The notes beneath the pieces were generated by a model. That model was given only the letters and a program-made list of their open reading frames with translations. It had not been told where the DNA came from and made no database searches. A stretch of 64,000 nt of DNA, from contig CM075348.1 of assembly GCA_037693485.1 (NCBI GenBank), forward strand, positions 13,436,501 through 13,500,500, given 5' to 3'. Positions 9,723 through 23,450 of this stretch are shown here, in pieces (within the stretch, counting starts at the first letter, position 1; each line of letters begins with the position of its first letter). The stretch comes from Kitagawia praeruptora (Eukaryota; Streptophyta; Magnoliopsida; Apiales; Apiaceae). The translations under genes were made by a program, and so were the position numbers.

Positions 9723-11616
9723 AAAATTAATAACTTTTAATCAAATTTTGATTATCTTAACTATTTTTTCTTAAAAAAAATCACTTTTAGTGAAAAAATA
9801 GAAAATTACAATAAATATATCTTATTATTTTATTATTTTATTATATGATATAAATTTTAAATTTACACAATATTTTCAGAATATTATTTATTTTTATGTC
9901 CTACAATTATGCAAAAAAAATTAATATATATTAATGTAAGTTTGAATGCAAATTTAAATATAACTTCAAAGTACCGTTCCAAAGATACCACTCGCAATGC
10001 TTTGAAAGAACTAATGATGCTGAGGCCATGATAAATTACTTATTACAAAGCTGGATGCAATCATCTCGCATCAAATTTACATGTGAAATCAATAATAACG
10101 TGGAAATATTCCAACATTTTAATGAGACCTCATTAATACATCATTTGTAATGTTGTAATGAGACCGTACATAGAATTTATAATGTTGTAATGAGACCTCA
10201 TTAATACATCATTTGTTCAATAACTTTTAATCATATTAAAGCTATTACATCATTTTAAACCGGTGCGTAGCACGGGCAATATTCCAACACACTCATCAAA
10301 TTCTTGATTATTACATCTGTCACCTTGCCATCTAGAGCCTGATGTCACTTTCTCACTGTATTCTCCTAATCATCAACATGTAAGCTGTGTAGCACAAATT
10401 TTATGTCTTAATAAAAGTAATATGAGCTTTTACTGTGATCCAATCTGGCTTATCTGATCTATCGAGATCTTCATACATAATCCATGAGAGAGGTTTAAGT
10501 ATCGCATTCTTTTATACACCAGGTAGACAGTCTCTAGAGATTTACGGTCAAGCAAGATCTTTTCCACCTCAAATTGAACCATAGTCTCAAGTTAATAATT
10601 TCTTGAGATCTCATCTCATTTTATAAAGAGCTGGCTAGAAGAAATATTCTCAATGGACTTGCCACTAAAGCTTGCCGACTTGAAACTATACAAAAAGTCT
10701 GAAGCAAAATCCTTAGAGATCTCCAAAACCAAAAAATCTTAAAAATCAAACTCCATTTTTGAATTAAAATCCTAAATAAATTTGCAAAAACTGAAACAAA
10801 AAATGCAAACTGATATAGCAAAAATGAGAAAATATCTGCATTTAGGAAGCATAAATACATAATTTTCTTCTGGTCTTATTTGGAACTGGTAAGAATAGTA
10901 GTAACGTAGACACATACTCTCTTTTCTTTGCAATATTTGAAGGTGTGCGTCCACTTGATACCCTTCATTTGATCTTATTTGGGGTTAGTTGCATCGCTTT
11001 TATTTAGTAACTAATTATTTTAGTCCATCTTTACACATCTTTAAAAACTGTTTAGGTCTATAATCAGATTGGTTTTATCAATCAGGGAAGCTAATAATGA
11101 CGTCTTAATTACAGTATAATGGAGCATACCATGTCATTTAGTCCTTGAGTTGTGGCAAGAGCTTGAGGTCTTTAGGCTTAGACATGACTTGTAGAGATGC
11201 CTCGACAATGAGATTCTTATTTTTTTTGCTATATTTTAGAAATGATTCTAATTGGAACATTAATGTCAAGAAGGATGTCAATAAAGGCCACAATTTTGAT
11301 GCGAAACATTAACATCAAGTGACTTGTTAACGTGTTAATAAAACAGGCACCAAGACTTTAGGAACAGAATTAATGCAATAATATAAAAAAAGAAAAATGA
11401 AAGTCATATACAACACATAGCATGGACTTGTATTCACCTATAGTGAGTCGGTCACTATCTTGAAATATCAAAATTTGGGCTACAGGTTCAATGATTAAGA
11501 GACATACATAGTACAAAGACGCCAAACACATCAACAGATATACAGTAATACAATACGCTATCTCCAACAATGCCATAAGCCTGAAATAACATATTTTTGT
11601 TGATAGGAAATATTTA
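9723..11616. other. AT-rich intergenic DNA with no supported gene
   Basis: Only short ORFs with no recognisable similarity. It contains a direct repeat of about 60 bp built on TGTTGTAATGAGACCTCATT (around 10120-10215) and the phrase CCGGTGCGTAGCACGGGC at 10261, a short imperfect hairpin of the kind found in dispersed plant repeats. Confidence 0.5.
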
Positions 11617-11644
11617 TCAGAGAATTGAAGCTACATTCAGAATA

Positions 11645-11818
11645 AAAAAATTGCAGAAGTTCCATACTGGCTTAAAGCGCTGTTCACTAAGCTTGCGGAT
11701 CTCGTCCTCATAATATTGGATCCGCCTATCCAGAGTGTTTTTAATGGACTCCAAGACGTTGGCTTCCAATTCTTCCCAAAAATTAGCTTCTAGCCCATGC
11801 ACATCTAACTTGCAGCAC
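11645..11818 (-). pseudogene. Single-exon fragment like TRS130/TRAPPC10 (TRAPPII subunit)
   Basis: After an intron-like acceptor (GCTCAG) the minus strand encodes CCKLDVHG followed by NTLDRRIQYYEDEIRKLSEQ and WNFCNFFIL. From memory this matches an internal exon of plant TRS130 (CLUB), a subunit of the TRAPPII vesicle-tethering complex at the trans-Golgi. The acceptor phase (AG|G gives the Arg before CCK) also fits. The similarity stops at FIL, and no flanking exon of the gene was found nearby. It is therefore a captured or leftover exon, not a working gene. Confidence 0.7.
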
Positions 11819-11899
11819 CTGAGCATTTTCCGAGCATATCATACAAAAAACTGGTATCCTAGATAAATATTGCATTTTTTTATATCATAATACTACACT

Positions 11900-14800
11900 T
11901 CAACACCTGCTTATGATACATATATAGTTTCCAAGTGCTGATTTCTATTTATAATTTATGCCCAAGAGAAAGTTATCACAATACTAAACATTAATTAAGA
12001 TTTAAGATAATAATAATCTTCAAAACTGCTTAACCTCAGAATCAGCCACTAATTCCACTCTCATATTGAGTCTGTTGATAATTGTCTGAATGGCCTATAT
12101 CAAGACAATGGCCTATATCAGGACGACTAAACAGACAATAATATAGGGAAATCATCTATAATATATGGAATTATGAATACTGACATATTGTACTAATAAT
12201 AGCTCAACTTAAGGAACTGTAAATGTACCTTTGAGAGTTGCATCCAGACCTTGTTATTCAAACCAAACTCACTTTGTCAAGAAAAAAATTGATATTGGTA
12301 CCAAAGACCAAAATTCAAATCGCATAGCCTTCTTTACTTATACCCTTGCAAATGGACTTGGCCAATGCATGACATCAAAAAGTGATCTATCCTGTCTTTA
12401 TCCCGTACATGTGTCCACAGTCAACTACCAAACCTTTTGGCTTTTAGCATCCCAAGAGCTACAAAAACTAATTATCCCGACTCCCTGTATCATAACTGTG
12501 AGGAGAACCCACCTGCATTCCTTTTTATCACATGAATATGGCCATGATAAACTTATATTTACCGACACTCCAACGATGATACACAATCCTGCAAAAGAAA
12601 AAAGTTTATTAACGTCCAACTTGTGATATTAGAAAGTTTTTGCTAAACCCAGCTCTCCGCTAAAGTCTAAATACTCCCGGTTAGCAAGTTGGAAAACAAA
12701 AAAGCACATATGCAAACATGGTGCAGTAAGCTGTACACTACTTCCAATATCAAGAATTTATTTTTATAAGTAAATTGGAAAATTACAAATTGAGTTGTAA
12801 TGGAACTGACGACAAAAGATCTTGTACTTTCGGCATTTTTCATATCATGTGTTGTTCCACCACCACAATGAACTCTGCTTGCTAGTTTTGGCCTTCTTTT
12901 CGTAGTGCACTTGTTAGAATTACTGACACTTGTCTGAGACATAACATATGACTGATTTATGACATACGCCGATGAATCAGTTGGTATACTTATTTTTATT
13001 TACTAATTCATTTGTTAAGAGACACTAAACAAAATCCCATTCTACAGAAAGAACAATACATTGTTATTAAACTATTTATCGAATAAACCTCCTGGTTTAA
13101 TAGTTTGTCCTAAATTATTGCTCATAAAATGACTTGAAGGCTAATCTCCAAGAAAATAGAATGCAAATTCTTACTACTACAATGCATTAAAAGTGATAAA
13201 TAGAAGCAAAATGCAGGACAATAAAGCCCATAAAGTACTAACCGGACAATTTGTAAGAATATCACTTAAACGGAGAGATCCTTCTCCGATTTAAAAAAAA
13301 AACCGTCCTACATAATCAAGGTCTATACATTTAGAATAGATACTACTCTATGTAATATCCAAATTTAATTTCATCCATCTATATATATAATATAAATCAG
13401 CAAACTATATATTGAATATGAATTGAGTCAGAAATAGATGACATACATATGTTAATTTGTATAATCTCTTCCCACCTTTCTTATTTTTATTCATAATGGT
13501 TAATTTGAGTAAGAGTAAGAGAAATTTATACTAAAAAACCTATCAATAAAAGAAAAGTATTCAAAATTAAGAGGTGATATTACGTTCTCAACATGCCTTT
13601 AGTCAAAGTACTTGTGAGAACACCAATTTTAGAAAGTCTTAACTACTGGAATGAGATTTAGACTTAAAAATGATAAAATAGGAAATTGTTATAAATATAG
13701 TCTACTAATGTATCTCAAAGTGAGGCATTTTTATACTGTTTCTTATCAAAGTTTGCGCTTAAGCAAAAACTCATGACTTGTCAATATATATAACAATCCT
13801 AATAACACCATTATTCCATAATAAGTAAAAAGGATTAATAACGCCTCCATTTAACATGCTTGAAGCTATGACATTATCCTATAATATTACATTAGAATCT
13901 ACAAAAAGGATATAGTTCAAAAGAGTTATTGTACCTAAGGAAGATGCAGTAAGTATAATATTTAACTAATTAATACCCAACCCTATATTTGTAGTTTTGT
14001 AAATATATAAGAGAAAGTAAATATGTCATTTCAAATAGAAAATTTGATTTGTATTTTTACCTGATGAGTTTACATCTTTTAACATCCGTTTTGATTGTGT
14101 TGTGTCAGTTCTCGTAGGTCCCTATTGAGGAGAAAATCTATAATAATAGTCCATAACTAATCAAAATGTATAAAGTATAGGATAAGTTGAGACTTGAGAT
14201 TTAAAGATACTTGCTTGCCAAAGAAGCTTCGGTTTTTGGGTTTTAGACTAACCTGGTACGCTTGCATTATTCAACCGTTGTTCCGATTGTGTGAATGGAT
14301 TATTACACTTCCATTTAGGATGCTATGCAGCTATGACATCATCCCAAAATACAGAGACATGAACACAAACATGAACGAAATACAGAGACATGAACAGCCC
14401 AAAAAATATTATATACATCAAGAGTGAGAGCTTCAGAATATACCTTTCGAAGTGTGTACATGTAACCGGATAACACGAACATGCAAGAGATGGTAGGTCA
14501 ATTCCAAAATCCTTGGTGGTTCTGGTTCTCCAAAATCAAAAATCAGACATGCTGTTTGCTCATATAGTAAATGTCTAATCCAATAAAATATTTTAAATAA
14601 CAAAATACAATAATAATTTGATTGGGATAACAACAAAATAATAGAATTTAATTAGTATATTAGCAATTTACGGGAACAAAAAATGCGCACAGCTCATTAG
14701 AGTTCTATCAATAAGGAACTCACTCCAAGAATTAAAGTATTTAGATAAATCATGTTCATATTTTCAATCAGTATGTGGACGTATAGTAATGAGTACCTCT

Positions 14801-15600
14801 TTTTTTTTATAATTTTAAAACTCCATATTTTCATCCAAGTTCCCAGTTCTCCATTTTGAGAACCTATAATTAAGAAGAAAGAAAAAACAGAATTACTTGA
14901 CCATATATCAAATTTAATAAAGTAGAGGTTGATCATGACTTACAATTTTTTATAACAAAAATAGGTAAGCTTTCTTCGGAAGTAAATTAAGATGTCTAAT
15001 ATTTTATCTTCTCGTAACAAAAATAAGGAAAAAGAAAATTGAGCTAGTGTATATAATATTTATATTATATATATAAATAGTTATCTTATCTAATAAAGGC
15101 ATGAGTGCAGGAGGAAGCTGGTATGCAAATCTATTATACATGTAAGATGGAATAGTTATAATATTTAATAAAATTTATATATGCAAGTTTTGAATGTAGT
15201 GACACATGTCATAAAATTTCTGGTTAAAGAATAATTCTGAATCGTTATGTTATAATGGAAACTTAAAGAGGACATGTGTGGCAATAATCTGGTTTAGTTG
15301 ATTAACCCGAATAACCGATTGTTTTTTAGTGTGTTCATTGAGTTTACTATTTTTTTATCATATATATTTTGACTTTACCCTCCCGAAGTTCATTCTTCGA
15401 GGAACTCTGTTTAAATTATTCTGGTGGATTCTTTCCAATCTACTTCTTTTATGATCATTGAAAATCATATAAAGATAATTTTTATTTGATATAGCTATTT
15501 GTGCAAGTATTTTACGATTAAGAAGCACCTATTTCTTATATAATTCGTGTATTAATCTACTTTTCTCTCTTTAGTGCTGCTACGCATAATCAACAGTTTG
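11900..15600. other. Intergenic DNA, no supported gene
   Basis: AT-rich with short ORFs only. A minus-strand stretch at 12942-12790 starts with a plausible ATG exon (begins MSQTSVSNSN) but has no clear donor site and no family resemblance, so it is not called. Nothing else was recognised. Confidence 0.4.
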
Positions 15601-15601
15601 A

Positions 15602-15664
15602 ACACCAGACTACATTGCTCCTGAAGAACTATTAAGGAGAAGGTATGCAAAGGAGTGTGATCGA
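15602..15664 (+). pseudogene. Relic of an AGC-type protein kinase activation segment
   Basis: The plus strand reads TPDYIAPEELLRRRYAKECD before a TAA, matching the activation-loop and APE motif of plant NDR-type AGC kinases. The codon expected to be Gly before TPD is TGA, and the downstream sequence has drifted beyond reliable reading. It is a decayed fragment. Confidence 0.5.
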
Positions 15665-16193
15665 TAAGTATGGTACTCTACCAAGACTTGGGGAAACATA
15701 TTTTATGGGATTTCCACCTAATGAGGACATGTGTACATGAGACCCAAAATAGTACAATATAAATGACATGGTTATCTAATCTCTGTACAATGTAAAGCTA
15801 AGCAAATTGCCCTAAGATGGAAGTGTCTAACAGGGATGCCTATCCAGATGTTAAACTCGTCAATATATTGAAAATTTCAAATATTTTGGCCTGATATGAA
15901 GAAATGAATGTTCATATCAATATATGATTGTCAACTGCTCGACCGAGGTAGTCCAGCCGAAGGTAAGAGTTAAGGTAACATACTGTAAGATGTCATATTC
16001 TTTAAGATGTACACTAATAACAAAATCATAGAGAAACAAAAGAGATGACTAAGTTAGCCGAAGTTCTGCATCAATCTTGATTAATATAGTATATTAGCAT
16101 AATATGCTCTAGTACGTCACTTCTTAGTTAATCTTCTGCTCTCAGTTCATTCATTTAAAGATATAGTGTGTACAGAAGCTATGTAAAACTCAC

Positions 16194-16755
16194 CTTATGA
16201 TTTAAAACATCTGTAGGCAGATCTATATTCAAGAAGCACTTCTGTGGGCATGTTTTGTTTAGGACATCAAATAAAATTACATTTATAATGGGTAAGCAAG
16301 CCTCCGTAGCAAGTTTGTAGTCCTTAACAGTGCTCTTAATACCGATCCTGTCAGTCGACAACACAAAACAATTCATGAAGAAGGCTTGATCCAGAAGCAT
16401 TTGTAATATATTGATTGAGAAGATATGGATGAATCAAGCCACATATACATTGATGCATTAATGCATAGCACACAAAAAATGTTTTCGTACCAGTCATATG
16501 ATATGGACATAACAGGTACACCGTCGAGAAAGGCCTCTCGAGCACCTGGAACTGTTCCTGAATACAAACTGTCATTTTATTAAGAGATGTGATCAATTAC
16601 GCTAGACCATCTCTGGCAGAAGAACAAAGATCCATAACTGCATATAGTTCATACTATATTCAGTAATAATATAGAAGCTAGAAATCCTCAAGTGAGAGAG
16701 ATGATACTAACATGTGGTAACCATAGTTGCTACCCTTATTTATGCCACTGATAAC
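16194..16755 (-). pseudogene. SurE-like nucleotidase, three internal exons
   Basis: Three minus-strand exons with good splice sites join in phase. Exon 16755-16712 encodes VISGINKGSNYGYH. Exon 16568-16491 encodes YSGTVPGAREAF followed by GVPVMSISYD. Exon 16347-16194 encodes KSTVKDYKLATEACLPII and CFLNIDLPTDV. These are the conserved SurE blocks (survival protein E, a metal-dependent 5'-nucleotidase). The N-terminal part with the DDG metal site and the C-terminal exon were not found nearby. It may be a partial gene whose other exons I missed, but a captured fragment is more likely. Confidence 0.65.
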
Positions 16756-17865
16756 CTATGACAAAAGATAAAGAGAGTAAGCCTCAAGCAGAGAAGCAAG
16801 TATACTGCATGCACAAACATCGTATGTCACACATAATGAACCATTAATTGAATATTGTTATTAGTTAGAAGGCCAAATGGACACAGCTTGAGTTTTACAG
16901 ATAAATTTGATCTTGAATTTGTATTTACATGTGTCAGCAACCACTTACAATTTAAGCATGGACACAATATACAACTGAGCTCTTACATGAATATCAAGAT
17001 GTCATAAAGGTACTTTTCCAGTGGTGTACATCTCTTTTCCACGGCCGACAAAATCTCGCTACTAAGAAACAAAAATTCAATCAATCATAGAGAATTAGGT
17101 AACAAAATTTTAAAAGATAAATCTTTAGCAACATACAAATTGGTACTTTCAGCTCCATAGTGTAGGTACAGATCTCAAGTAAATCAAATGACTCAATCAT
17201 CAAATGGACAGCTTGCACACAATATTTGTTGGTATTAGTAGATGCTCTTATCCATCAGAATAAGTAATGTGTAAAGACATTTCACTACATCTGCTCTTCG
17301 GATGTGTTTGACAAAATGAATACATTTCGACACTAACAAAACAATTATTTTTTAGAAGCATGACAAATAGTCTTGCAACGTGATTTATTATTGTGAAGGT
17401 GACCTGCCCATTAGCTAAATTATACTCATTTTTCAACATTTTGGTTAATGGCATAAAAACTCTTTAAGTATTGAACATATGCAGGATCCTAAATATTACA
17501 AATTTCTTTGGCCATGGTGCTCTGAAATTTTCAAGGATAAACAGTGAGACACTTGCAAAGTTTTAAAGGCATCAAACATATTCTGAGAATTAGAAATTTG
17601 TGCTACAATCCTAGGATTAATATTAAGACCGTACAGAGATCCAATTTGTAATTTACTTTTAAGTTTTGGGTGTTTTCCCAACTTTTGAACTTTATTATGT
17701 GTACCTGGACATCATAACCATAACCACTTGATTTTTACTCGTAAACCTACCTCGATAAATTCATCAAATGAAAAATGAGTGATGTACTCCGTATTTTCAA
17801 TCACGAAATCTATGCTCCTGAAATCACAATACTCAAATCAAATCCATATATTAAAAATGAATCAA

Positions 17866-18812
17866 ATATCCAAATACATATAATTACACAACAAACACGT
17901 ACACACATATCTATGCACATATATGTATAATACAAAACATACATGCTCAGAAAGAGAAAATAAAATGAAAATGGAGAACATAACGATATTAAAGAAAGAA
18001 AAAGGAATTGATAAAGAAAAACCGAGCACGAAAAAAACAATATTCCAACACTAAAATCACAATAGTATATAAAAATGGGAAGCCACATTAGAGGGGAAGA
18101 AGGCAAAAAAATTAAAAAGAAAAATTTACCTGGCAGTGATCTTCTGTCAAAGGCTGAGATGAGCATATTACTTGATTCTGATCAGTATCCATTAACTTAT
18201 ATGCAATATAAACATTAACAACATTCTCTTTCTCCGGTGGTGACATAATGTCCTTAACTGTTATTACCTACACAAAACCATAAGAGCGAAAAATATTCAC
18301 TAATTAATCACGCATTTAGAATCCTACCTTGCCGATCTAAAATTTATAATAACAGCAAATATGATTAAAAACTGAAATGATTAGGAACTAAGATAACATA
18401 ACAAATTGTTATCAATTTGAACACAAACAATCAAATCATAAAAACCAAGTAGTTGCATAATGTGCCGTCTAAAGAATTCATACCACCGTGTCTAACAGAC
18501 CTTTAAGGCAAGCCTCTTCAGCTTGTAGAAGGTAAATAATACCCGTGTTATACACTGTGCCAAGAAATTATTTATAAATGCTCAAAACCTTCTCTATTTA
18601 CCAAGATTTCAGGAATCTGATTTCCAATCATATTGGCAAAGATCTGAGCTTTAGGGCCGAAGTTGCTTTCATCTTGAAAGTATTTACCCGTGGTCTAATA
18701 GTGTGCGAAGCACGGGCAAATCCCCAAAACATTTACATCCTTCCACCACCGGTAAGAACTGAATCCACCGAAAATAATAAAAACATTTACATCCAAAACT
18801 TATAGACCTGGA
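17866..18812. repeat. Tandem duplication, copy 1 (about 950 bp)
   Basis: Nearly identical to 18915-19864, differing by a few substitutions and small indels (offset about 1050 bp). Both copies hold the same two exon-like segments and the phrase GTGCGAAGCACGGGC. Confidence 0.9.
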
Positions 18813-18831
18813 CACATAAAAACATACCAAG

Positions 18832-18912
18832 ATTTTTAATATATGGATTTGATTTGAGTATTGTGATTTCAGGAGCATAGATTTCGTGATTGAAAATACG
18901 GAGTAGCATCAC
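18832..18912. repeat. Inverted copy of 17779-17858 at the duplication junction
   Basis: This ~80-bp piece is the reverse complement of the segment just left of copy 1, essentially exact over about 75 bp. It includes the 67-bp exon-like segment. It separates the two direct copies. Confidence 0.9.
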
Positions 18913-18914
18913 AC

Positions 18915-19864
18915 ATATCCAAATACATATAATTACACAACAAACACGTACACACATATCTATGCACCTATATGTATAATACAAAACATACATGCTCAGA
19001 AAGAGAAAATAAAATGAAAATGGAGAACATAACGATATTAAAGAAAGAAAAAGGAATTGATAAAGAAAAACCGAGCACGAAAAAAACACTATTCCAACAC
19101 TAAAATTACAATAATATACAAAAATGGAAAGCCACATTAGAGGGGAAGAAGGCAAAAAAATTAAAAAGAAAAATATAATTTACCTGGCAGTGATCTTCTG
19201 TCAAAGGCTGAGATGAGCATATTACTTGATTCTGATCAGTATCCATTACCTTATATGCAATATAAACATTAACAACATTCTCTTTCTCCGGTGGTGACAT
19301 AATGTCCTTAACTGTTATTACCTACACAAAACCATAAGAGCGAAAAAGATTCACTAATTAATCACGCGTTTAGAATCCTACCTTGCCGATCTAAAATTTA
19401 TAATAACAACAAATATGATTAAAAACTGAAATGATTAGGACTAAGATAACATAACAAATTGTTATCAATTTGAACACAAACAATCAAATCATAAAAACCA
19501 AGTAGTTGCATAATGTGCCGTCTAAAGAATTCATACCATCGTGTCTAACAGACCTTTAAGGCAAGTCTCTTCAGCTTGTAGAAGGTAAATAATACCCGTG
19601 TTCTACACTGTGCCAACAAATTATTTATAAATGCTCAAAACCTTCTCTATTTACCAAGATTTCAGGAATCTGATTTCCAATCATATTGGCAAAGATTTGA
19701 GCTTTAGGGCCGAAGTTGCTTTCATCTTGAAAGTATTTACCCGTGGTCTAATAGTGTGCGAAGCACGGGCAAATCCCCAAAACATTTACATCCTTCCACC
19801 ACCGGTAAGAACTGAATCCACCGAAAACAATAAAAACATTTACATCCAAAACTTATAGACCTGG
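18915..19864. repeat. Tandem duplication, copy 2
   Basis: Direct copy of 17866-18812. It ends in a small further duplication of ATAGACCTGG at its right edge. Confidence 0.9.
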
Positions 19865-19999
19865 ATAGACCTGGATACATAAAAATGGAAATGGCCTAAG
19901 ACTTTCAGGGCATACATACCTTTCGATATTTCTTATCAGATGATATACATACACGGAGAAATAGCAAACCACAGCATTTCTTGTTGGTCTTCATTATCC

Positions 20000-22928
20000 T
20001 TCTTTCTGCAATGAACCTAATCAAACATGAGGCCAGTGAAAACATATTAAGTTAGCTATGAATCTAATCAAACACCTTATGATTCTTTCAAGAATTTAAT
20101 CAAACACCTTATGGACCTACAAATCAATCATTAAATCAGGAACAAAAACAACATAATCAATCAAATAATTAGGGCAAACAACTAAACCACACATACAGTG
20201 TACTGGGTATTATTAACCAAAATTGATCAATAATCTAAATGCCCACAAAAAATTAACACCTAGAAATCAAACCGATATGTATATAACCTGTATACCGATA
20301 GATATGAAGATATATACCCGTGTATGCAGATAAGGTCGGATGAAAGCACAACGTATGATGATGAGTCGTGCGTTTGAATTAAAAAATGGAGAGCAAAATT
20401 GAAAGAATCACGATTGAATGAGCATAACTGGCTAAAAATAAGGATCTGAAAAGATTTGAAATGGATATGATATTAATTGACCGGGTTTTAGAATATGGAG
20501 CTGGGTCAAATAATACCCATAAAAAACACTAAAACACATTAAAAATGAGATGGGTAATATCCATGAGAAAATGGGTCATAAAGTTGGGTAAAAAAAAGTG
20601 GATCCGGGTCAAGTAGTGTGAAAAAAACAAAGGAAAACCCATTGGATAGTATCCATGGGATATGGGCATATTTTGGAATTAAGATATATAGATAAGTCAC
20701 AAATTATATATAATTAAACATAGCATACTATAAGGTTTAAAACAGAAAATAATTCTTTTGAAAAAATTTAACATTTATTTACAAACCAAAAAAATAATTT
20801 AAAAACAATATATGGCCAATCAAGATATTGAAAATGAAAAAAAAAACATTTGATGCTTGGAAATGGTACCAAATATCAACAATATATAATCTACAAAATA
20901 AACAAATTTTTCTTTTTTAAAAAAACAAACGTTTTTTTTTGTCTTTGTTGTCAAGAAAACAAATAAACTAAATTTAGAAAACTAAAATTCACAACAAAGT
21001 CTAATAAAACTTAGAACAAATAAAAAAAATACAAAAACATATTACAAAAAGTACAAACTTTTCTAACATTAAAAATGAAATAAAAAACATGTGATGTTTA
21101 GAAATGACACAGAAATCAACAAAATATGATCTACAAAACAAACACTAATATTAAAAGACAAAAAAAATTTAGAAAACTGAAATGCACAAAGAACTTTAAA
21201 ATAATGCAAATAGAACAAATAAAAACAAACATGAAAAACTACAAACTTTTCAAAAAAGATGATTAGTATAACATATTTTCACATTAATATCCCAAAAACA
21301 AATTAAAGAAACATGACCAAAAATATCAAATTTCAAATAAATGAAAAAAATTTATACCATATATATTTTTAAAAAGTTCAAAAACACCTCAGAAAAAAAC
21401 CCACACATGTAAAAAATAATAACAAATTGTTTTAAATAATTCTTTGATAACTATGTATGTTAAATACATGTAAAAAAAATAACAAAAAACTCAAAATAAA
21501 TTCTTAGATTATTATGTATGTTAAAATAAAATATTATAAAAAATACTAATACCAGTATAGTACCAACACTTTTCAAGTCTATCATATATAATTTAAGAAA
21601 AAAAAAAGCACCCAAAAAAAATATTTTAAACTAAACTTTAGAATATAATTTATAAAAAAAAAATACCACATAAAAGTCCTTTAAAAATATATTTAAATGA
21701 ATTTAATAATAAAAATTACATTTATATTTTACGTGTTTCTAAAATCAAACTAAAAAGAAATAAATTCGGTACAAGAATTATAAATAAATTAAAAAAAGCA
21801 ACCTAAAACCTCGCAACAACAAATTTACAAACTATATGTAATAACATATTTCAAGTATATCATGTGTAATAAATACTGTAACATAAATTATTTATTGATA
21901 AATTCTTTAGTAACGACATTTCTTACATTTATATAAACAAAAATAAATGCAACTCTATTGGAAACCAATATTTCTATTCCATCATATTATTTTGCGAAAA
22001 ATGTAGATGCAATATTACAGTTAAAAAATATATTAAAAAACCAGAAAAGAAATATAATATAAAATCAAAATATTATACAACATAAAATTTCAAAAATTAA
22101 ATGTTACAAAAATGTGAAATTTCATCAATAATTAAATTAAAACTAAATTTATACAACTCAAACTAATGAAATACGTATCAACAAATTCATCAATTATTAT
22201 AATAATGTTAAAGCAACTCGTGCATTACACAGATATAATGCTAGTATCAATTAAAGTGAATAAGTGTCATATAAGTAATAACGTGCATTACACATATATA
22301 ATGCTATTATCAATTAAATGAATAAGTGTTATATAAGTAATAAATATGTCATTATTTATAAGTTATTTAAGTGTTTGGATAATTTTACTTATAAATCAAT
22401 CAAGTGTTTGTTAAAATCTAACTTATAAGTTATACGATATCGAGTTATTTAATACAAGAATTTCCTAAAAAAAACAAGAATTTGAATTTTGAATAAACAT
22501 TACATGTTGATATCTAATACTAAAAAATGTTTTATTTTAAGTTGTTGATGAGATTCGAAGTAATTGATCTAATTTATTTAAATTTATAAATAATGAATTG
22601 CAGTATATTGTTAATAAGTATCGAATCCTTAATTTTTGATAATAATTCATAATCTTTCTTTTATATGCTTATTATATAAGATATAATTTGAATTTCGTTT
22701 AGATCAAAGATAGACCTCTTATTTTTCATCAAATTCGGTCCGGTTCGAAATTCGAAAAGTCTAGCTAAAAGTTCAGTTTTTTGAAAAACCACGATAAAGC
22801 CCGGGCTTTAAAAAAAATTAACAAAAACCCGAGTTTTAAACAAATCCGAATAAAATCCACAAATGTCACCCGAGTTTCATTTTGTAGGCCTTGTATGCAT
22901 TTATAAATCGTTGTCAAGAATTTGCTTG
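20000..22928. other. Very AT-rich intergenic DNA
   Basis: No ORF of note. From 20700 to 22200 the sequence is mostly A-rich runs. A direct repeat of about 67 bp (22213-22280 and 22284-22345, each starting CGTGCATTACACA) lies at its right side. Part of it (AAGTGAATAAGTGTCATATA) recurs at 23330. Confidence 0.5.
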
Positions 22929-22931
22929 TAA

Positions 22932-23300
22932 GAACATCTTCAATGACGTTAGCTAAAAATGATTGGCTAAATTACATAAAATATTGATTATGTAAAATTT
23001 ATCGAATCTATAAGACATTGTGTTCCGAGGGTATTGGCTATAATGATTGGCTATATTTTAAAAATGGTATGTTAATAATATTTTAAGTTGTTATTAATGG
23101 AATATATAATTTTAATATAGAAATAAGTGATGTGGCAATTCACTACAGGTAATATAGCCAACATCAAAAGATTATCTATAATTATAGACAATGGTTTTGT
23201 CCCGTTGGAGTGCAAATTTTTTTACACATTCTTTAAAATTCTTATTTATGGTAATCAATTTCAAATTTTACCTAAGAGGTCTCTTCCATTGGAGATGCTC
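22932..23300. mobile_element. Tourist-like (PIF/Harbinger) MITE
   Basis: A 369-bp non-coding unit with inverted ends GAACATCTTCAATG and GAGCATCTCCAATG (read inward) flanked by the 3-bp target duplication TAA (22929-22931 and 23301-23303). The target size and TIR suit a Tourist-type MITE. Confidence 0.7.
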
Positions 23301-23450
23301 TAAGTGACCTTCAAGAATTTGTTTAGTTTAAAGTGAATAAGTGTCATATAAGTAATAAAATATATTATTATTTATAAGTTATTTAGGTGTTTGAATAATT
23401 TTACTTATATATCAATTTCATTATTCCTGAATAATTGATTTTGAAAAACT

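Larger units (their letters stand above)
17704..19994 (-). pseudogene. Exons of an unrecognised protein, partly duplicated
   Basis: Minus-strand pieces with plausible splice sites are: a possible first exon at 19994-19920 (begins MKTNKKCCGLLF, donor GTATGT); an exon encoding NTGIIYLLQAEEACLKGLLD near 18560-18490; an exon encoding VITVKDIMSPPEKENVVNVY at 18267-18130; and a 67-bp exon encoding FVIENTEYITHFSFDEFIE at 17817-17751. The second and third are repeated around 19603-19538 and 19320-19186. In that copy the Tyr before NTGII is a TAG stop. I do not recognise the protein. The internal duplication makes a working transcript doubtful. Confidence 0.45.

Noticed and set aside
10255..10285. Helitron 3' end at CCGGTGCGTAGCACGGGC
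   Set aside because: The hairpin is imperfect and no CTRR terminus follows within the usual distance on either strand.
12231..12626. 131-codon plus-strand ORF and the opposite 64-codon ORF
   Set aside because: No family resemblance, no splice or promoter support, and both strands are open by chance in a low-stop stretch.
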